From positions 1 to 64,000 of the forward strand of contig JADKJP010000001.1 in NCBI GenBank assembly GCA_016720935.1: a stretch of DNA of 64,000 nt, read 5' to 3'. The translations under genes and the position numbers were made by a program. Positions 27,296 through 36,092 of the stretch are shown piece by piece (position 1 is the first letter of the stretch; each line of letters starts with the position of its first letter). Below the pieces are notes generated by a model that saw nothing but the letters and a program-made list of their open reading frames with translations, made no database searches and had not been told where the DNA came from. This stretch comes from Bacteroidota bacterium (GTDB lineage Bacteria > Bacteroidota > Bacteroidia > AKYH767-A > 2013-40CM-41-45).

Positions 27296-29899
27296 TTATT
27301 CTTTTATAAGACGTGTAGTTGTTACCTGATCTGCATATTCAACTTTTACCATATATACACCGGCAGGCAATTCATGAATGTCGATGGTTTTGTTAAAGTT
27401 GTAATCAGCAGTTTCTTTAGACATGAACACCTTATTTCCAATGATATCAGAGATTGTTACGGTAACATCAGTGTTTCTGATTTTAGCGATTCCGATAACC
27501 ACATTTCCGTGAGCCGGATTTGGAGAAAGGGTGAATGATTGGGTGTTATTCGCGTGGTGAATAACCGGACGCTGAGTCTGACAGCTGATGAATGTAACAT
27601 TCACTGCATCAAAATTCTCACAACCGGCAGCATTTGTCACCAGAACAGAATAGATACCGTCAGCGCTTACATCCAGAGTTTGGCCAGTACTATTGTCAGA
27701 CCAGAGGTAGCTTGCATAACCTGCACCTGCATCCAGAGTGATTGTTGTGCCGATACATCCAACTGTATCCGGACCAAGTTCAACTGCAGGAGAAGCATTA
27801 ATGTAACCGATAGTTACAGATGCATAAGCACTACAACCTGTGTAATCTGTAACACGTACAGTATACGTTCCCGGAGAAAGGTTGCTCACGCAATCAGTGG
27901 TGTCACCGTTAGGCATCCAGTCATAAGTGTATGGAGCGATTCCGCCTGAGCCAACTACACAAGCAGTTCCATCTTCACCGTTCTGACAAGTAGCGTCAGT
28001 AGCACCGGTAATTGAAGCTGTAATACCTGAAGAGTTGTTAACGATTGAGGTCAGGTTGATGATACAACCGGTTTGGTTATCTGTTACAACAACATCATAA
28101 GCACCTGCAGTCAGGTTGCTTGCACTTGAAGTTGAGCTAACGTTAGGAGTCCAAGCGAAGTTGAAATCGCCACTACCACCGGTTACCACAACGGTAACTG
28201 AACCATCGTTTGCAACACAAGTAGCAGGAGTAGAAGAAATAGTCGCAGAAACTGGAAGTCCACCGAGTACGTCAACAGAACCACCGGCATGACAACCGTT
28301 TGCATCAGTAACAACTACTGAATAGTTTCCGGTAGTAAGTGCTGTTGCAGTAGCAGTTGTTTGTGCATTCGCGTCATTCCAGAGGTAAGAATAAGCACCT
28401 GTACCACCAGCAGCGGCAACACTTGCTTCACCAAAAAGACTTCCGCAACCTGCGTCAACACTGGAAAGAGTCAGGCTGATAGGCGCCGGTTCAGCAATAG
28501 TGAAATATTCAGTTCCAACACAACCATTGGCATCGGTAATATTCACTGAATAATTACCTGCGCTAAGGTGAGAGATCGAAGGAGTAAACAATTCACCGGA
28601 AGGTGTTGTCCAGACATAGCTGAGAGGAAGATTTCCGGTAGCAGTTCCGGATGCTGATCCGTTATGATCGCCATGACATGCAACAGAAGGTGTAGATGTT
28701 ACAGCCACTGACATATTGGAAACAGTGATTGAGTAAGAGTAAGTTTGAACACCATTTGAAGGACATGCATTGTCACGAACAGTCACAGTGAATGTGTAAG
28801 GTTGCGGACGTGCATCAGCAGGGGTTGGTGCCCAGCAGAAATGACCAACAGGACGAGGGCCTGCTGTAGTAGTGAATGTAGCTCCGGCAATTGCCTGATT
28901 CCAGGTCATTGTTAATGTATCGTTCGGATCAGTATCAGCAGAGATTACATCGAAACAAAGTTGACCACCGATACATGATGTAGTAGTAAAATCTGTTGTA
29001 CCGTTGATACCTGTTGCTGAAGGAAGAGTGTTGTTACACTGAACAGTATAAATCTGCATATCACGCATTACGCTTCCGATCAGTACGCCATTTCTCCATT
29101 CCTGAACCAAAATCGCGATGACACCGATTTCAGATTGTGTAGGATGCATAGCGATATCACCGGTCTGCTGGTTGATACTTACTGCAGGAATTGAAGTGAT
29201 AGGGTTAGCAATGGTGTAAGTAGGGTTGTAAGCCAGTGGATCGTTCGGACCATTCCTTGGAGGAATGAAGAAATAAACGAGTGAATCACCATCAGCATCA
29301 ATCACACCATGGTTGTAGAAATTGTTCTGACCGATACATTCGAAAGCGATCGGAACGTTTGAGAAAGTTGGTGAGTTGTTATCGAAAATGGTGTTGTTAA
29401 GGTACGCTTCGATATACAGGTTATCACCGCTTGCATTTGCAATTGTAGTGATGGCCTGGTTACGGCAGCAGTCTGAAACACTAAACACCCAATCCGGACA
29501 CTGAGCAGGAACTGTAACGATAGTCTGGTACTGCCATTCCTGAATACCAGGAGCTGTACCACCGTTACAAGTTGTCAATGTACCATCACAGGTATAGGTA
29601 ATTTCCTGACCTGTTCCCGGCACCGCATCCAGTGTGAAGAACTGAGAAAAGTTGTTACATGTTGCAGAGCTCAATGTAAGAGACTCAGTTGTTGGTGCAG
29701 GAATACCAAAACAGTCACGGTAAAGTGTGAATGTTACGAGATATTGGCCATTGCCAATGTACTCGTACGTCAGATCGGCTCCTGCCATGTGACTCGCAAA
29801 CGTGTCGTTTGCGGTGAACACCGTGGCAACTAGAAACAACAGAGCTATCCTTAATCGCAGAACCCTGTTAATGCAAGCTGTGTAGATTGTTTTCATCAT
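27296..29899 (-). CDS. Large T9SS-secreted SprB-repeat surface protein
   Basis: 867 residues. A signal peptide (ALLFLVATVFTANDTFAS) precedes the motif SHMAGADLTYEYIGNGQY and FTLYRDCFGI, found at the mature N-terminus of many Bacteroidota surface proteins with Cys-rich domains (CPDWVFSVSDCCRNQAIT). A middle domain (TDFTTTSCIGGQLCFDVISA to VGHFCWAPTPADARPQPYTF) is followed by four to five SprB-type repeats (GNYSVNITDANGCVG, GNYSVVVTDANGCHAG, GAYDVVVTDNQTGC, GTYTVRVTDYTGCS). The T9SS type A C-terminal domain starts at about 788 (LSPNPAHGNVVIG, ending GVYMVKVEYADQVTTTRLIKE). It is probably an adhesin-like surface protein. It is followed by a terminator, so it is transcribed apart from its paralogue. 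Confidence 0.88.
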   Translation of the reverse strand: MMKTIYTACINRVLRLRIALLFLVATVFTANDTFASHMAGADLTYEYIGNGQYLVTFTLYRDCFGIPAPTTESLTLSSATCNNFSQFFTLDAVPGTGQEITYTCDGTLTTCNGGTAPGIQEWQYQTIVTVPAQCPDWVFSVSDCCRNQAITTIANASGDNLYIEAYLNNTIFDNNSPTFSNVPIAFECIGQNNFYNHGVIDADGDSLVYFFIPPRNGPNDPLAYNPTYTIANPITSIPAVSINQQTGDIAMHPTQSEIGVIAILVQEWRNGVLIGSVMRDMQIYTVQCNNTLPSATGINGTTDFTTTSCIGGQLCFDVISADTDPNDTLTMTWNQAIAGATFTTTAGPRPVGHFCWAPTPADARPQPYTFTVTVRDNACPSNGVQTYSYSITVSNMSVAVTSTPSVACHGDHNGSASGTATGNLPLSYVWTTPSGELFTPSISHLSAGNYSVNITDANGCVGTEYFTIAEPAPISLTLSSVDAGCGSLFGEASVAAAGGTGAYSYLWNDANAQTTATATALTTGNYSVVVTDANGCHAGGSVDVLGGLPVSATISSTPATCVANDGSVTVVVTGGSGDFNFAWTPNVSSTSSASNLTAGAYDVVVTDNQTGCIINLTSIVNNSSGITASITGATDATCQNGEDGTACVVGSGGIAPYTYDWMPNGDTTDCVSNLSPGTYTVRVTDYTGCSAYASVTIGYINASPAVELGPDTVGCIGTTITLDAGAGYASYLWSDNSTGQTLDVSADGIYSVLVTNAAGCENFDAVNVTFISCQTQRPVIHHANNTQSFTLSPNPAHGNVVIGIAKIRNTDVTVTISDIIGNKVFMSKETADYNFNKTIDIHELPAGVYMVKVEYADQVTTTRLIKE

Positions 29900-30123
29900 C
29901 GTTGTTATTGGGTTGGTTTGTTTTGCTTATTTGAATATTTTGTAAAAATAGGCTATTGCTAAGTCGAAGACTTAAATTCTTATGTAAAGCGCCACACAAA
30001 ATTGGCGAGCGTAAGATAATTCCCTGTGAAAATAACGGTAATTCAAGAAACGTGCTTTTTGAAATCCATTTGGTTACACAATGTTACCTATAAAATCCTT
30101 TCCTGACAAGGTTTTCGGTAATT

Positions 30124-30423
30124 TTAACTACTTGTCGGCCAGCTTTTCTCAAGGCTGAAAGCCAGTGGTGGCGCTGAAAAGAGCACTTTTGTCGCCGACC
30201 AGGTCGATTTGAACAAGTCCGAAAACCGGTAATGGTCCAGCGCTTGCTGAGATTCCCAGATGCTATAAGTCATGTAAACATTTGTCGGATCATGGGCATG
30301 CCACAACTCCAGGTGTCTGCACCCCGGAAATGCACGGATTTGGTCGCTCACACTATTAAAAACCTTCAAAAATTCCTCTGTTTTAGCGGGTTCGAAGGTC
30401 ATTTGTACAATTCTAACGATCAT
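30124..30423 (-). CDS. Antibiotic-biosynthesis-monooxygenase (ABM)-fold protein
   Basis: About 99 residues from MIVRIVQMTFEPAKTEEFLK (ATG at 30423; an in-frame start 9 bases upstream is possible). The ferredoxin-like ABM pattern is visible: FPGCRHLELWHAHDPTNVYM and YSIWESQQALDHYRFSDLF. Such proteins include quinol monooxygenases and heme-degrading enzymes; the one here cannot be assigned. It overlaps the upstream SAM hydroxide adenosyltransferase gene by 11 bp and is probably translated from the same mRNA. Confidence 0.82.
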   Translation of the reverse strand: MIVRIVQMTFEPAKTEEFLKVFNSVSDQIRAFPGCRHLELWHAHDPTNVYMTYSIWESQQALDHYRFSDLFKSTWSATKVLFSAPPLAFSLEKSWPTSS

Positions 30424-31204
30424 AAAATTCAATTCGAATGGGATCCATCATTTTTAAACCCAGCAAATGGGCAGCGGAATCGTGGTTGATGGCAATTTCC
30501 AGAAATCCTTCCCTGTTAAATAATGCGACAATTTCTCCAATTTCAACTTCGTGATAATTGTTGCTTATTTTATTGATATCATACATCGATTTTCTCAGGT
30601 AAATAGTAAAGTCTCTTGATTTTCTTTCCTGTTCAAACAATTGCCTTTCAACATTCACAATCACATTTCCAAATGAGTCAATATAAAGTATTGTCCCCCG
30701 AATACTGTCACTGTCAACAGTCGGCTGAGCTAGGTAACTTTGATGCAATGTACTTTGACTTTCTCCAAGTAAAGCAGGAGATTTTCCTTTTACCAGATGA
30801 ACCAACGCATTCATCAGGTTTTTTGATTGCTCTTCGGGGGTGTAGTTGTTTGTTGAATTCAAACGAACAATTTCCTTGGGACTATCGCCTAGAAGCAATG
30901 AAAAAATTCCGCTATCCTGACCGATAAATGTGTGCCCCTTGGAATTCACAATAAGAAAGTCGGGGTTCCGGGATTTCTGACTCGGATCAGATCCTGACAA
31001 GCCGATATAATGTATCGTTCCCGCAGGAAAAAATGGAAATGAACTCCGAAGAATAAAGGACGCCTGAAGAATATTGAAATGTTCTACCTCATGCGAAATG
31101 TCAAGCACTTGGATTTCCGGATACAGACCTAACAATTCGCCCTTGAATGCAGCGACGTAATGATCCCGTAAACCCCAGTCAGTAGTTAATGTCAGTAGTG
31201 CCAT
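30413..31204 (-). CDS. SAM hydroxide adenosyltransferase (DUF62 family)
   Basis: 263 residues. The DUF62 family hydrolyses S-adenosylmethionine to adenosine and methionine, using activated water; halogenase relatives use chloride or fluoride. Family features: N-terminal LTTDWGLRDHYVAAFKGEL with the conserved Asp, IGLSGSDPSQKSRNPDFLIV, FIGQDSGIFSLLL, and DSFGNVIVNV in the C-terminal part. It lacks the extra loop typical of fluorinases as far as can be judged, so a hydrolase is more likely. Cytoplasmic. Downstream partner: the ABM-fold gene. Confidence 0.88.
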   Translation of the reverse strand: MALLTLTTDWGLRDHYVAAFKGELLGLYPEIQVLDISHEVEHFNILQASFILRSSFPFFPAGTIHYIGLSGSDPSQKSRNPDFLIVNSKGHTFIGQDSGIFSLLLGDSPKEIVRLNSTNNYTPEEQSKNLMNALVHLVKGKSPALLGESQSTLHQSYLAQPTVDSDSIRGTILYIDSFGNVIVNVERQLFEQERKSRDFTIYLRKSMYDINKISNNYHEVEIGEIVALFNREGFLEIAINHDSAAHLLGLKMMDPIRIEFYDR

Positions 31205-31368
31205 CGTTTCGGGTGCTCAAACGCGCTGTGTTGATAACTTGTAATTTCAGCGAAGCCAAAAGTAACTAGATTTAGGTAGTATTGAAACGTAATATCCATC
31301 GACTATTCACAAGTGAATGTTATTAGCCTGAATAGAAGATTTTATGTTGAACTTAAAACCCTAGCACC

Positions 31369-32307
31369 TTGAGTGAAGTAATCATTCCAATCGATACCTT
31401 TAATCCCGTTGAGTTTTTCGGTGTTAACGACAGCAACCTGGAAGTAATCCGGCGAAATTTCCCTGAACTGAAACTGGTGGCCAGAGGCAATGAAATTAAA
31501 GTCATCGGAGATGAAAAAAACATTCATCTCTTCAGTGAAAAAATAAACCGTCTCATACAGCATTATCAGAAATTCGGAAGCCTTACTCCTGATAATGTGG
31601 AACACTTCCTTGCAGATAAGTCGAATAAGGAGGGTGGACCACAGGCTCCACCAACGGATGTTCTGGTATTCGGACAAAATGGTATCATGGTTCGGGCACG
31701 AACCGCGAACCAGAAAAAAATGGTGGAAAGTTCGGAGAAGAACGATATCGTCTTCGCCATCGGTCCTGCCGGAACCGGTAAAACCTATACTGCTGTTGCA
31801 CTCGCCGTAAGAGCTCTTAAAAATCGGGAGATCAAACGGATCATTCTTACACGTCCCGCTGTGGAAGCAGGGGAGAACCTTGGTTTTCTGCCGGGCGATC
31901 TCAAGGAAAAAATTGATCCTTACCTCAGGCCACTTTATGACGCATTGTACGATATGATACAAGGCGAAAAGGTGAAGAACTATGTTGAAAATGGAATTAT
32001 CGAAGTAGCACCTCTTGCTTTCATGAGGGGAAGAACACTGGATAACGCGTTTGTTATTCTTGACGAGGCTCAGAATGCTACAGAAAGTCAGCTCAAAATG
32101 TTCCTGACACGGATGGGTCCTTCCGCGAAATTCATTGTCACTGGTGACGTCACCCAAATTGACCTTCCAAGGAATCAGCCATCTGGATTGATTCAGGCGA
32201 TTAAAATTCTTTCCAATATCAAAGGTGTGGATTTCATTTACCTCGATTCTCAGGACGTTGTACGTCACCGACTGGTAAAAGAAATCATTGAAGCATACAA
32301 CAAATAA
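31369..32307 (+). CDS. phoH: PhoH family ATPase
   Basis: 312 residues starting at a TTG (31369; encoded LSEVIIPIDTFNPVEFFG). No in-frame ATG gives the usual N-terminus, so TTG is the likely start. Walker A is GPAGTGKTYTA, Walker B VILDEAQNAT, and GDVTQIDLPRNQPSGL follows; all are PhoH/PhoL signatures. PhoH-type NTPases are often near ybeY and linked to RNA metabolism. purC follows after 3 bp, so the two are co-transcribed. Confidence 0.93.
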   Translation: MSEVIIPIDTFNPVEFFGVNDSNLEVIRRNFPELKLVARGNEIKVIGDEKNIHLFSEKINRLIQHYQKFGSLTPDNVEHFLADKSNKEGGPQAPPTDVLVFGQNGIMVRARTANQKKMVESSEKNDIVFAIGPAGTGKTYTAVALAVRALKNREIKRIILTRPAVEAGENLGFLPGDLKEKIDPYLRPLYDALYDMIQGEKVKNYVENGIIEVAPLAFMRGRTLDNAFVILDEAQNATESQLKMFLTRMGPSAKFIVTGDVTQIDLPRNQPSGLIQAIKILSNIKGVDFIYLDSQDVVRHRLVKEIIEAYNK

Positions 32308-32310
32308 TCA

Positions 32311-33282
32311 ATGTCAAATACAATGAATCCAATAGCTGAATCTATTCCCGAAACAGCTTTTCAGTTGCCCGGACAGACTGCCTTTTACAAAGGAAAAGTA
32401 AGAGACGTGTATACCATCAGGGATAAATACCTGGTAATGGTTGTGAGTGATAGAATTTCCGCGTTCGATGTTGTATTACCCAGAGCAATTCCTTTCAAAG
32501 GACAGGTTCTGAACGGCATCGCAGCGAAAATGCTGAAGGCTACCGCTGATATAATTCCCAATTGGGTTATTGATGTACCGGATCCAAATGTGACAATCGG
32601 AAAGGTTTGTTCCCCTTTCAAAGTTGAGATGGTAATTCGTGGTTATCTGTCAGGTCATGCCTGGAGAGAATATCAGCAGGGTAAACGCATGCTTTGCGGA
32701 GTAAGAATGCCCGATGGAATGAAAGAGAATGATAAATTTCCTCGTCCTATTATTACTCCGACTACCAAAGCAGCTTTTGGACATGATATGGATATTTCCG
32801 CAAAAGATATTGTTGAGAAAGGAATTGTCAATCGTTCTGATTATGAAGCTTTGGAAAATTATACCCATGCCATTTTTAAACGTGGTTCAGAACTTGCCGA
32901 AAAACAAGGATTAATTCTGGTCGATACCAAATATGAATTCGGAAAATCGGGTGATGTTATTACGCTGATTGATGAAATCCACACCCCTGATTCCTCACGT
33001 TATTTTTATGCGGATGGATATGAAGAACGGCAGCAAAAAGGTGAAGCACAGAAACAATTGTCCAAGGAGTTTGTCCGCCAATGGCTGATCGAAAATAATT
33101 TCCAGGGAAAAGAAGGACAGGTTGTTCCGGAAATGTCAGATGAGTGGGTAGATACGATATCCGGCAGATACATTGAATTGTACGAGAAACTAATTGGCGA
33201 GAAATTTCCAAAGCAGGAAACTGCAAATCCAATACAAAGAATTGAGAAAAATATTCTTACTTCATTGGGCCGACTTTCGTAA
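32311..33282 (+). CDS. purC: Phosphoribosylaminoimidazole-succinocarboxamide synthase
   Basis: 323 residues. It makes SAICAR from CAIR and aspartate with ATP in purine synthesis. Motifs: FYKGKVRDVYTI, MVVSDRISAFDVVLP, the conserved VEMVIRGYLSGHAWREYQ, and LILVDTKYEFGKSGDVITLIDEIHTPDSSRY. The length is that of the long bacterial/yeast-type PurC. It starts 3 bp after phoH. Confidence 0.96.
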   Translation: MSNTMNPIAESIPETAFQLPGQTAFYKGKVRDVYTIRDKYLVMVVSDRISAFDVVLPRAIPFKGQVLNGIAAKMLKATADIIPNWVIDVPDPNVTIGKVCSPFKVEMVIRGYLSGHAWREYQQGKRMLCGVRMPDGMKENDKFPRPIITPTTKAAFGHDMDISAKDIVEKGIVNRSDYEALENYTHAIFKRGSELAEKQGLILVDTKYEFGKSGDVITLIDEIHTPDSSRYFYADGYEERQQKGEAQKQLSKEFVRQWLIENNFQGKEGQVVPEMSDEWVDTISGRYIELYEKLIGEKFPKQETANPIQRIEKNILTSLGRLS

Positions 33283-33302
33283 GAATAAATCCTTAGTAAA
33301 AG

Positions 33303-34676
33303 TTAATTCAAGCTTCGTAATATTTCCTGGAAATCGCTTCTGGAAAATAAACCGCTGAAAGCCGGTTCATTTTCTACTTTGGATTTTTTTGTCAAACCAA
33401 GTTCAACGGATCTTTTCAAAGCATTTATTGCTTTATCGTCTTCATGTTTAGCTGCTAACAAACAGGCTTCAAAAAAATGTTGTTCCGGATTTTCAGGATC
33501 TGCGAGTCCGTAAATGGCAATTGATTTTTCAGCAGCGGTTAAATTTCCCTGCTTCAATGCATTATTTGAAAAGGACCAGCCCGCCAGGGAAATATATCCC
33601 AGAAGTCTTTGCTGACTATAATCACTCTTATTTGTTTTTAATTTATTGATTTCAGTTTCCCACCAGGAAAGTGGCGCTGCTTCAAATGCCTGGACATATT
33701 GTTGTTTCGAGTAATTTTCTTTCGCGAAAATTGTTTCTTCCTGTTTTATTCTGGATATCAAGGACGCATTCTTTCGAAGGGTCTGAAGTTGCCTGATGTA
33801 AATTGATTTCATTGTAATGTCATTCGTAAAGGCGATCAATTCACGCATAGATTTTTCTTTTACTAAAATGTCGACACTTTTAGATCTTTTCTCAAATCCG
33901 GAAAGGAAAGCTTCAGTCAATATGATTTGATCTTCATTTTTCACTGCTGTAGATTTCAATAAGGCCCAGGCAAAAGCCGCCGAAAATGATAAACTATCCG
34001 GCCATTCATGTTTGCCGGTCCATTCTTCAACAGCATATTGAATCGGTAACGAATCCAGAGCTGCATTGAAGGCAATTACTTCAGTGTAATTCATGTCTTT
34101 TAACCCGGCAAATCCCAGAGCAGGAGGAATGTTGGTTAAACTTCCCGCAGGGAAAGCTGCTCCGCAATAACAAACCGACGTTACTTCAGGATGAGTACTT
34201 GCCGCTGCCAGTGCTGCTTTTGCACCACCGCTAAAACCCGACAAAGTTATCCGTTTTGAATCGCATGAGAAACGGAGGATTGCCTCATTGATGAGTTTGC
34301 CGGCAATTGCATTGGTCTGATCGAAATTCATTCCGTTCTCCGCATCATTCGAACCCATCAATACGAAATTGAATTTTGAAGCGAGCCCTTTGTATTTCTG
34401 TACAGGGTAAGAACCATCCGCATGGGGATCAAAGAAAATCATGACAGGTAAATGCAATTCTGGTTTCCATCCGGCCGGCAGATAAACTGAAAAATGTTGA
34501 AGCCCGTCTGAACTTAAAACAGATACATAAACTGAATCAGTTTTGAAATTATCTTTTTGGATTTTTACCTCTTGATTTTTTACCGTTTCAGTCTTTTTCT
34601 TCTCTTGTTGACTGCAGGAACAAAGTAAGGTGGCAATCAGTGGAAACAACAGAAAGTGCACTCTTGAAATTTTCAT
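33303..34676 (-). CDS. Lipoprotein with alpha/beta-hydrolase-like domain
   Basis: 457 residues from ATG 34676 (MKISRVHFLLFPLIATLLCSC), an SPII signal with lipobox LLCSC. Residues about 60-260 resemble an esterase-like alpha/beta hydrolase: HLPVMIFFDPHADG, a GFSGGAKAA nucleophile elbow, and ALGFAGLKDMNY. The rest is helical and ends in a TPR-like stretch (SIAIYGLADPENPEQHFFEA, INALKRSVELG). The substrate is unknown. It is convergent with purC and divergent from the RsmB-type gene. Confidence 0.72.
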   Translation of the reverse strand: MKISRVHFLLFPLIATLLCSCSQQEKKKTETVKNQEVKIQKDNFKTDSVYVSVLSSDGLQHFSVYLPAGWKPELHLPVMIFFDPHADGSYPVQKYKGLASKFNFVLMGSNDAENGMNFDQTNAIAGKLINEAILRFSCDSKRITLSGFSGGAKAALAAASTHPEVTSVCYCGAAFPAGSLTNIPPALGFAGLKDMNYTEVIAFNAALDSLPIQYAVEEWTGKHEWPDSLSFSAAFAWALLKSTAVKNEDQIILTEAFLSGFEKRSKSVDILVKEKSMRELIAFTNDITMKSIYIRQLQTLRKNASLISRIKQEETIFAKENYSKQQYVQAFEAAPLSWWETEINKLKTNKSDYSQQRLLGYISLAGWSFSNNALKQGNLTAAEKSIAIYGLADPENPEQHFFEACLLAAKHEDDKAINALKRSVELGLTKKSKVENEPAFSGLFSRSDFQEILRSLN

Positions 34677-34774
34677 CAGGCGAAAGTATGTTAGCATTCA
34701 AGTACTCAAAAGTAATAAGATTGTAGTGGAAAAAATCCTTTTTCACTTATGAATTGTATTGCGTTCTTTGTACC

Positions 34775-35965
34775 ATGAGGGAAGAAGCCAGAATCAGAAA
34801 AGTAGAACAGCTGTTACAGGAATATCGTCATGAGGAACCATTGGCACGTTACCTGAAGGCTTATTTCGCCCAAAACAGAAACATGGGGGGTAGGGATCGC
34901 AGGGAAACCCGTGAATGGATGTTCAATTTTTTCAGACTCGGTAATGCGATTCCTGGGGCTGATTTTATTAGCCGACTGGCCACAGCAAATTTTTTATGCA
35001 GTACTAATTCCTATCCTTCGCTGGACTATTTGCTCTCAAAAGTTCCCGGATTGAATGGTGAAGATCCCGGTAAAACACTTGAGCAAAAGATTCAGATTGT
35101 CCGGAATACTTTTCCGGAATTCAATGTAGATGAGATTTTTCCTTTCTCCTCTGAAATGTCTCCGCGGATTGATAAGGATGATTTTTATTTATCCTTCCTC
35201 AAGCAACCTTTTGTGTGGATTCGTGTCCGAAGAAAATTTCTGGAGGATGTTAAAAATGAACTATCAGAAAAAAATATTTCATACATCACTGAGCCTTCAA
35301 TGCCGCTGGCATTGGGTTTCCGGAATAGTATTGCTCTAAACACACTTATTTCCTTTGAGAAAGGATGGTTTGAAATACAGGATCTGAACTCTCAAAAAAC
35401 CGGGCAATTTTTTGGAGCCGGGGAGGGTGAAAAATGGTGGGATGCCTGCGCGGCGTCGGGAGGGAAAAGCCTCTTGCTGAAAGACCTGCAACCGGGAGTC
35501 GACCTGCTATCGACCGATAACAGAGAGTCCATTCTGATGAACCTTAAACTCAGAATGGCAAAGGCAGGGATCGGAGGATTTCGTGTTGAAATGCTGGACC
35601 TGTTGCATACCAGTGGAAGCTCATCCAAAGATTTGTTTGATGGAATTATTGCTGATGTTCCCTGTTCAGGTTCGGGAACCTGGACGAGAACTCCTGAGAA
35701 CCTCATCAGTTTCAATCCGGAATTGATCTCAAAGCATTTCGTCCCTCTGCAGAGAAAAATTGTCTCAAATCTTACACTTTCTCTAAAAAATTCTGGCACA
35801 TTGGTTTTTATCACTTGTTCCATTTTTGAGAAAGAAAATGAAGGCAATATTCAGTTTTTTGAGAAAAATTTTGGCTTTTCCGTAATTTCCATGGATTATT
35901 TGGAAGGCTCAGCGATCGGAGCCGATACACTTTTTGTGGCCAGGCTAAAAAAGAAACATCATTAG
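34775..35965 (+). CDS. RsmB/NOP-family RNA (cytosine-5-) methyltransferase
   Basis: 396 residues from ATG 34775 (MREEARIRKVEQLLQEYRHE); the upstream in-frame start adds seven unlikely residues. A SAM-binding domain includes WWDACAASGGKSLLL, the catalytic motif IIADVPCSGSGTWTR, and the second Cys motif FITCSIFEKENEGN. The N-terminal NusB-like part (GRDRRETREWMFNFFRLG) is of RsmB type. It probably methylates C967 of 16S rRNA, but other rRNA C5 targets are possible. Confidence 0.88.
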   Translation: MREEARIRKVEQLLQEYRHEEPLARYLKAYFAQNRNMGGRDRRETREWMFNFFRLGNAIPGADFISRLATANFLCSTNSYPSLDYLLSKVPGLNGEDPGKTLEQKIQIVRNTFPEFNVDEIFPFSSEMSPRIDKDDFYLSFLKQPFVWIRVRRKFLEDVKNELSEKNISYITEPSMPLALGFRNSIALNTLISFEKGWFEIQDLNSQKTGQFFGAGEGEKWWDACAASGGKSLLLKDLQPGVDLLSTDNRESILMNLKLRMAKAGIGGFRVEMLDLLHTSGSSSKDLFDGIIADVPCSGSGTWTRTPENLISFNPELISKHFVPLQRKIVSNLTLSLKNSGTLVFITCSIFEKENEGNIQFFEKNFGFSVISMDYLEGSAIGADTLFVARLKKKHH

Positions 35966-36092
35966 TTGTTCAAAAATGGCATTGGGCTATTAAAAATCCA
36001 CGTTTTCTTTCTGAAAAACAAGTTTTACCAGAAACTAAACGGGTCTTTTCGAGTATAAATAATAATAGTCTAAGTATATTCTTGTACAACAA

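Noticed and set aside
31342..32268. 308-codon open frame antisense to phoH
   Set aside because: The phoH frame has clear Walker motifs and family length; the antisense frame has no recognisable domain and arises from its codon pattern.
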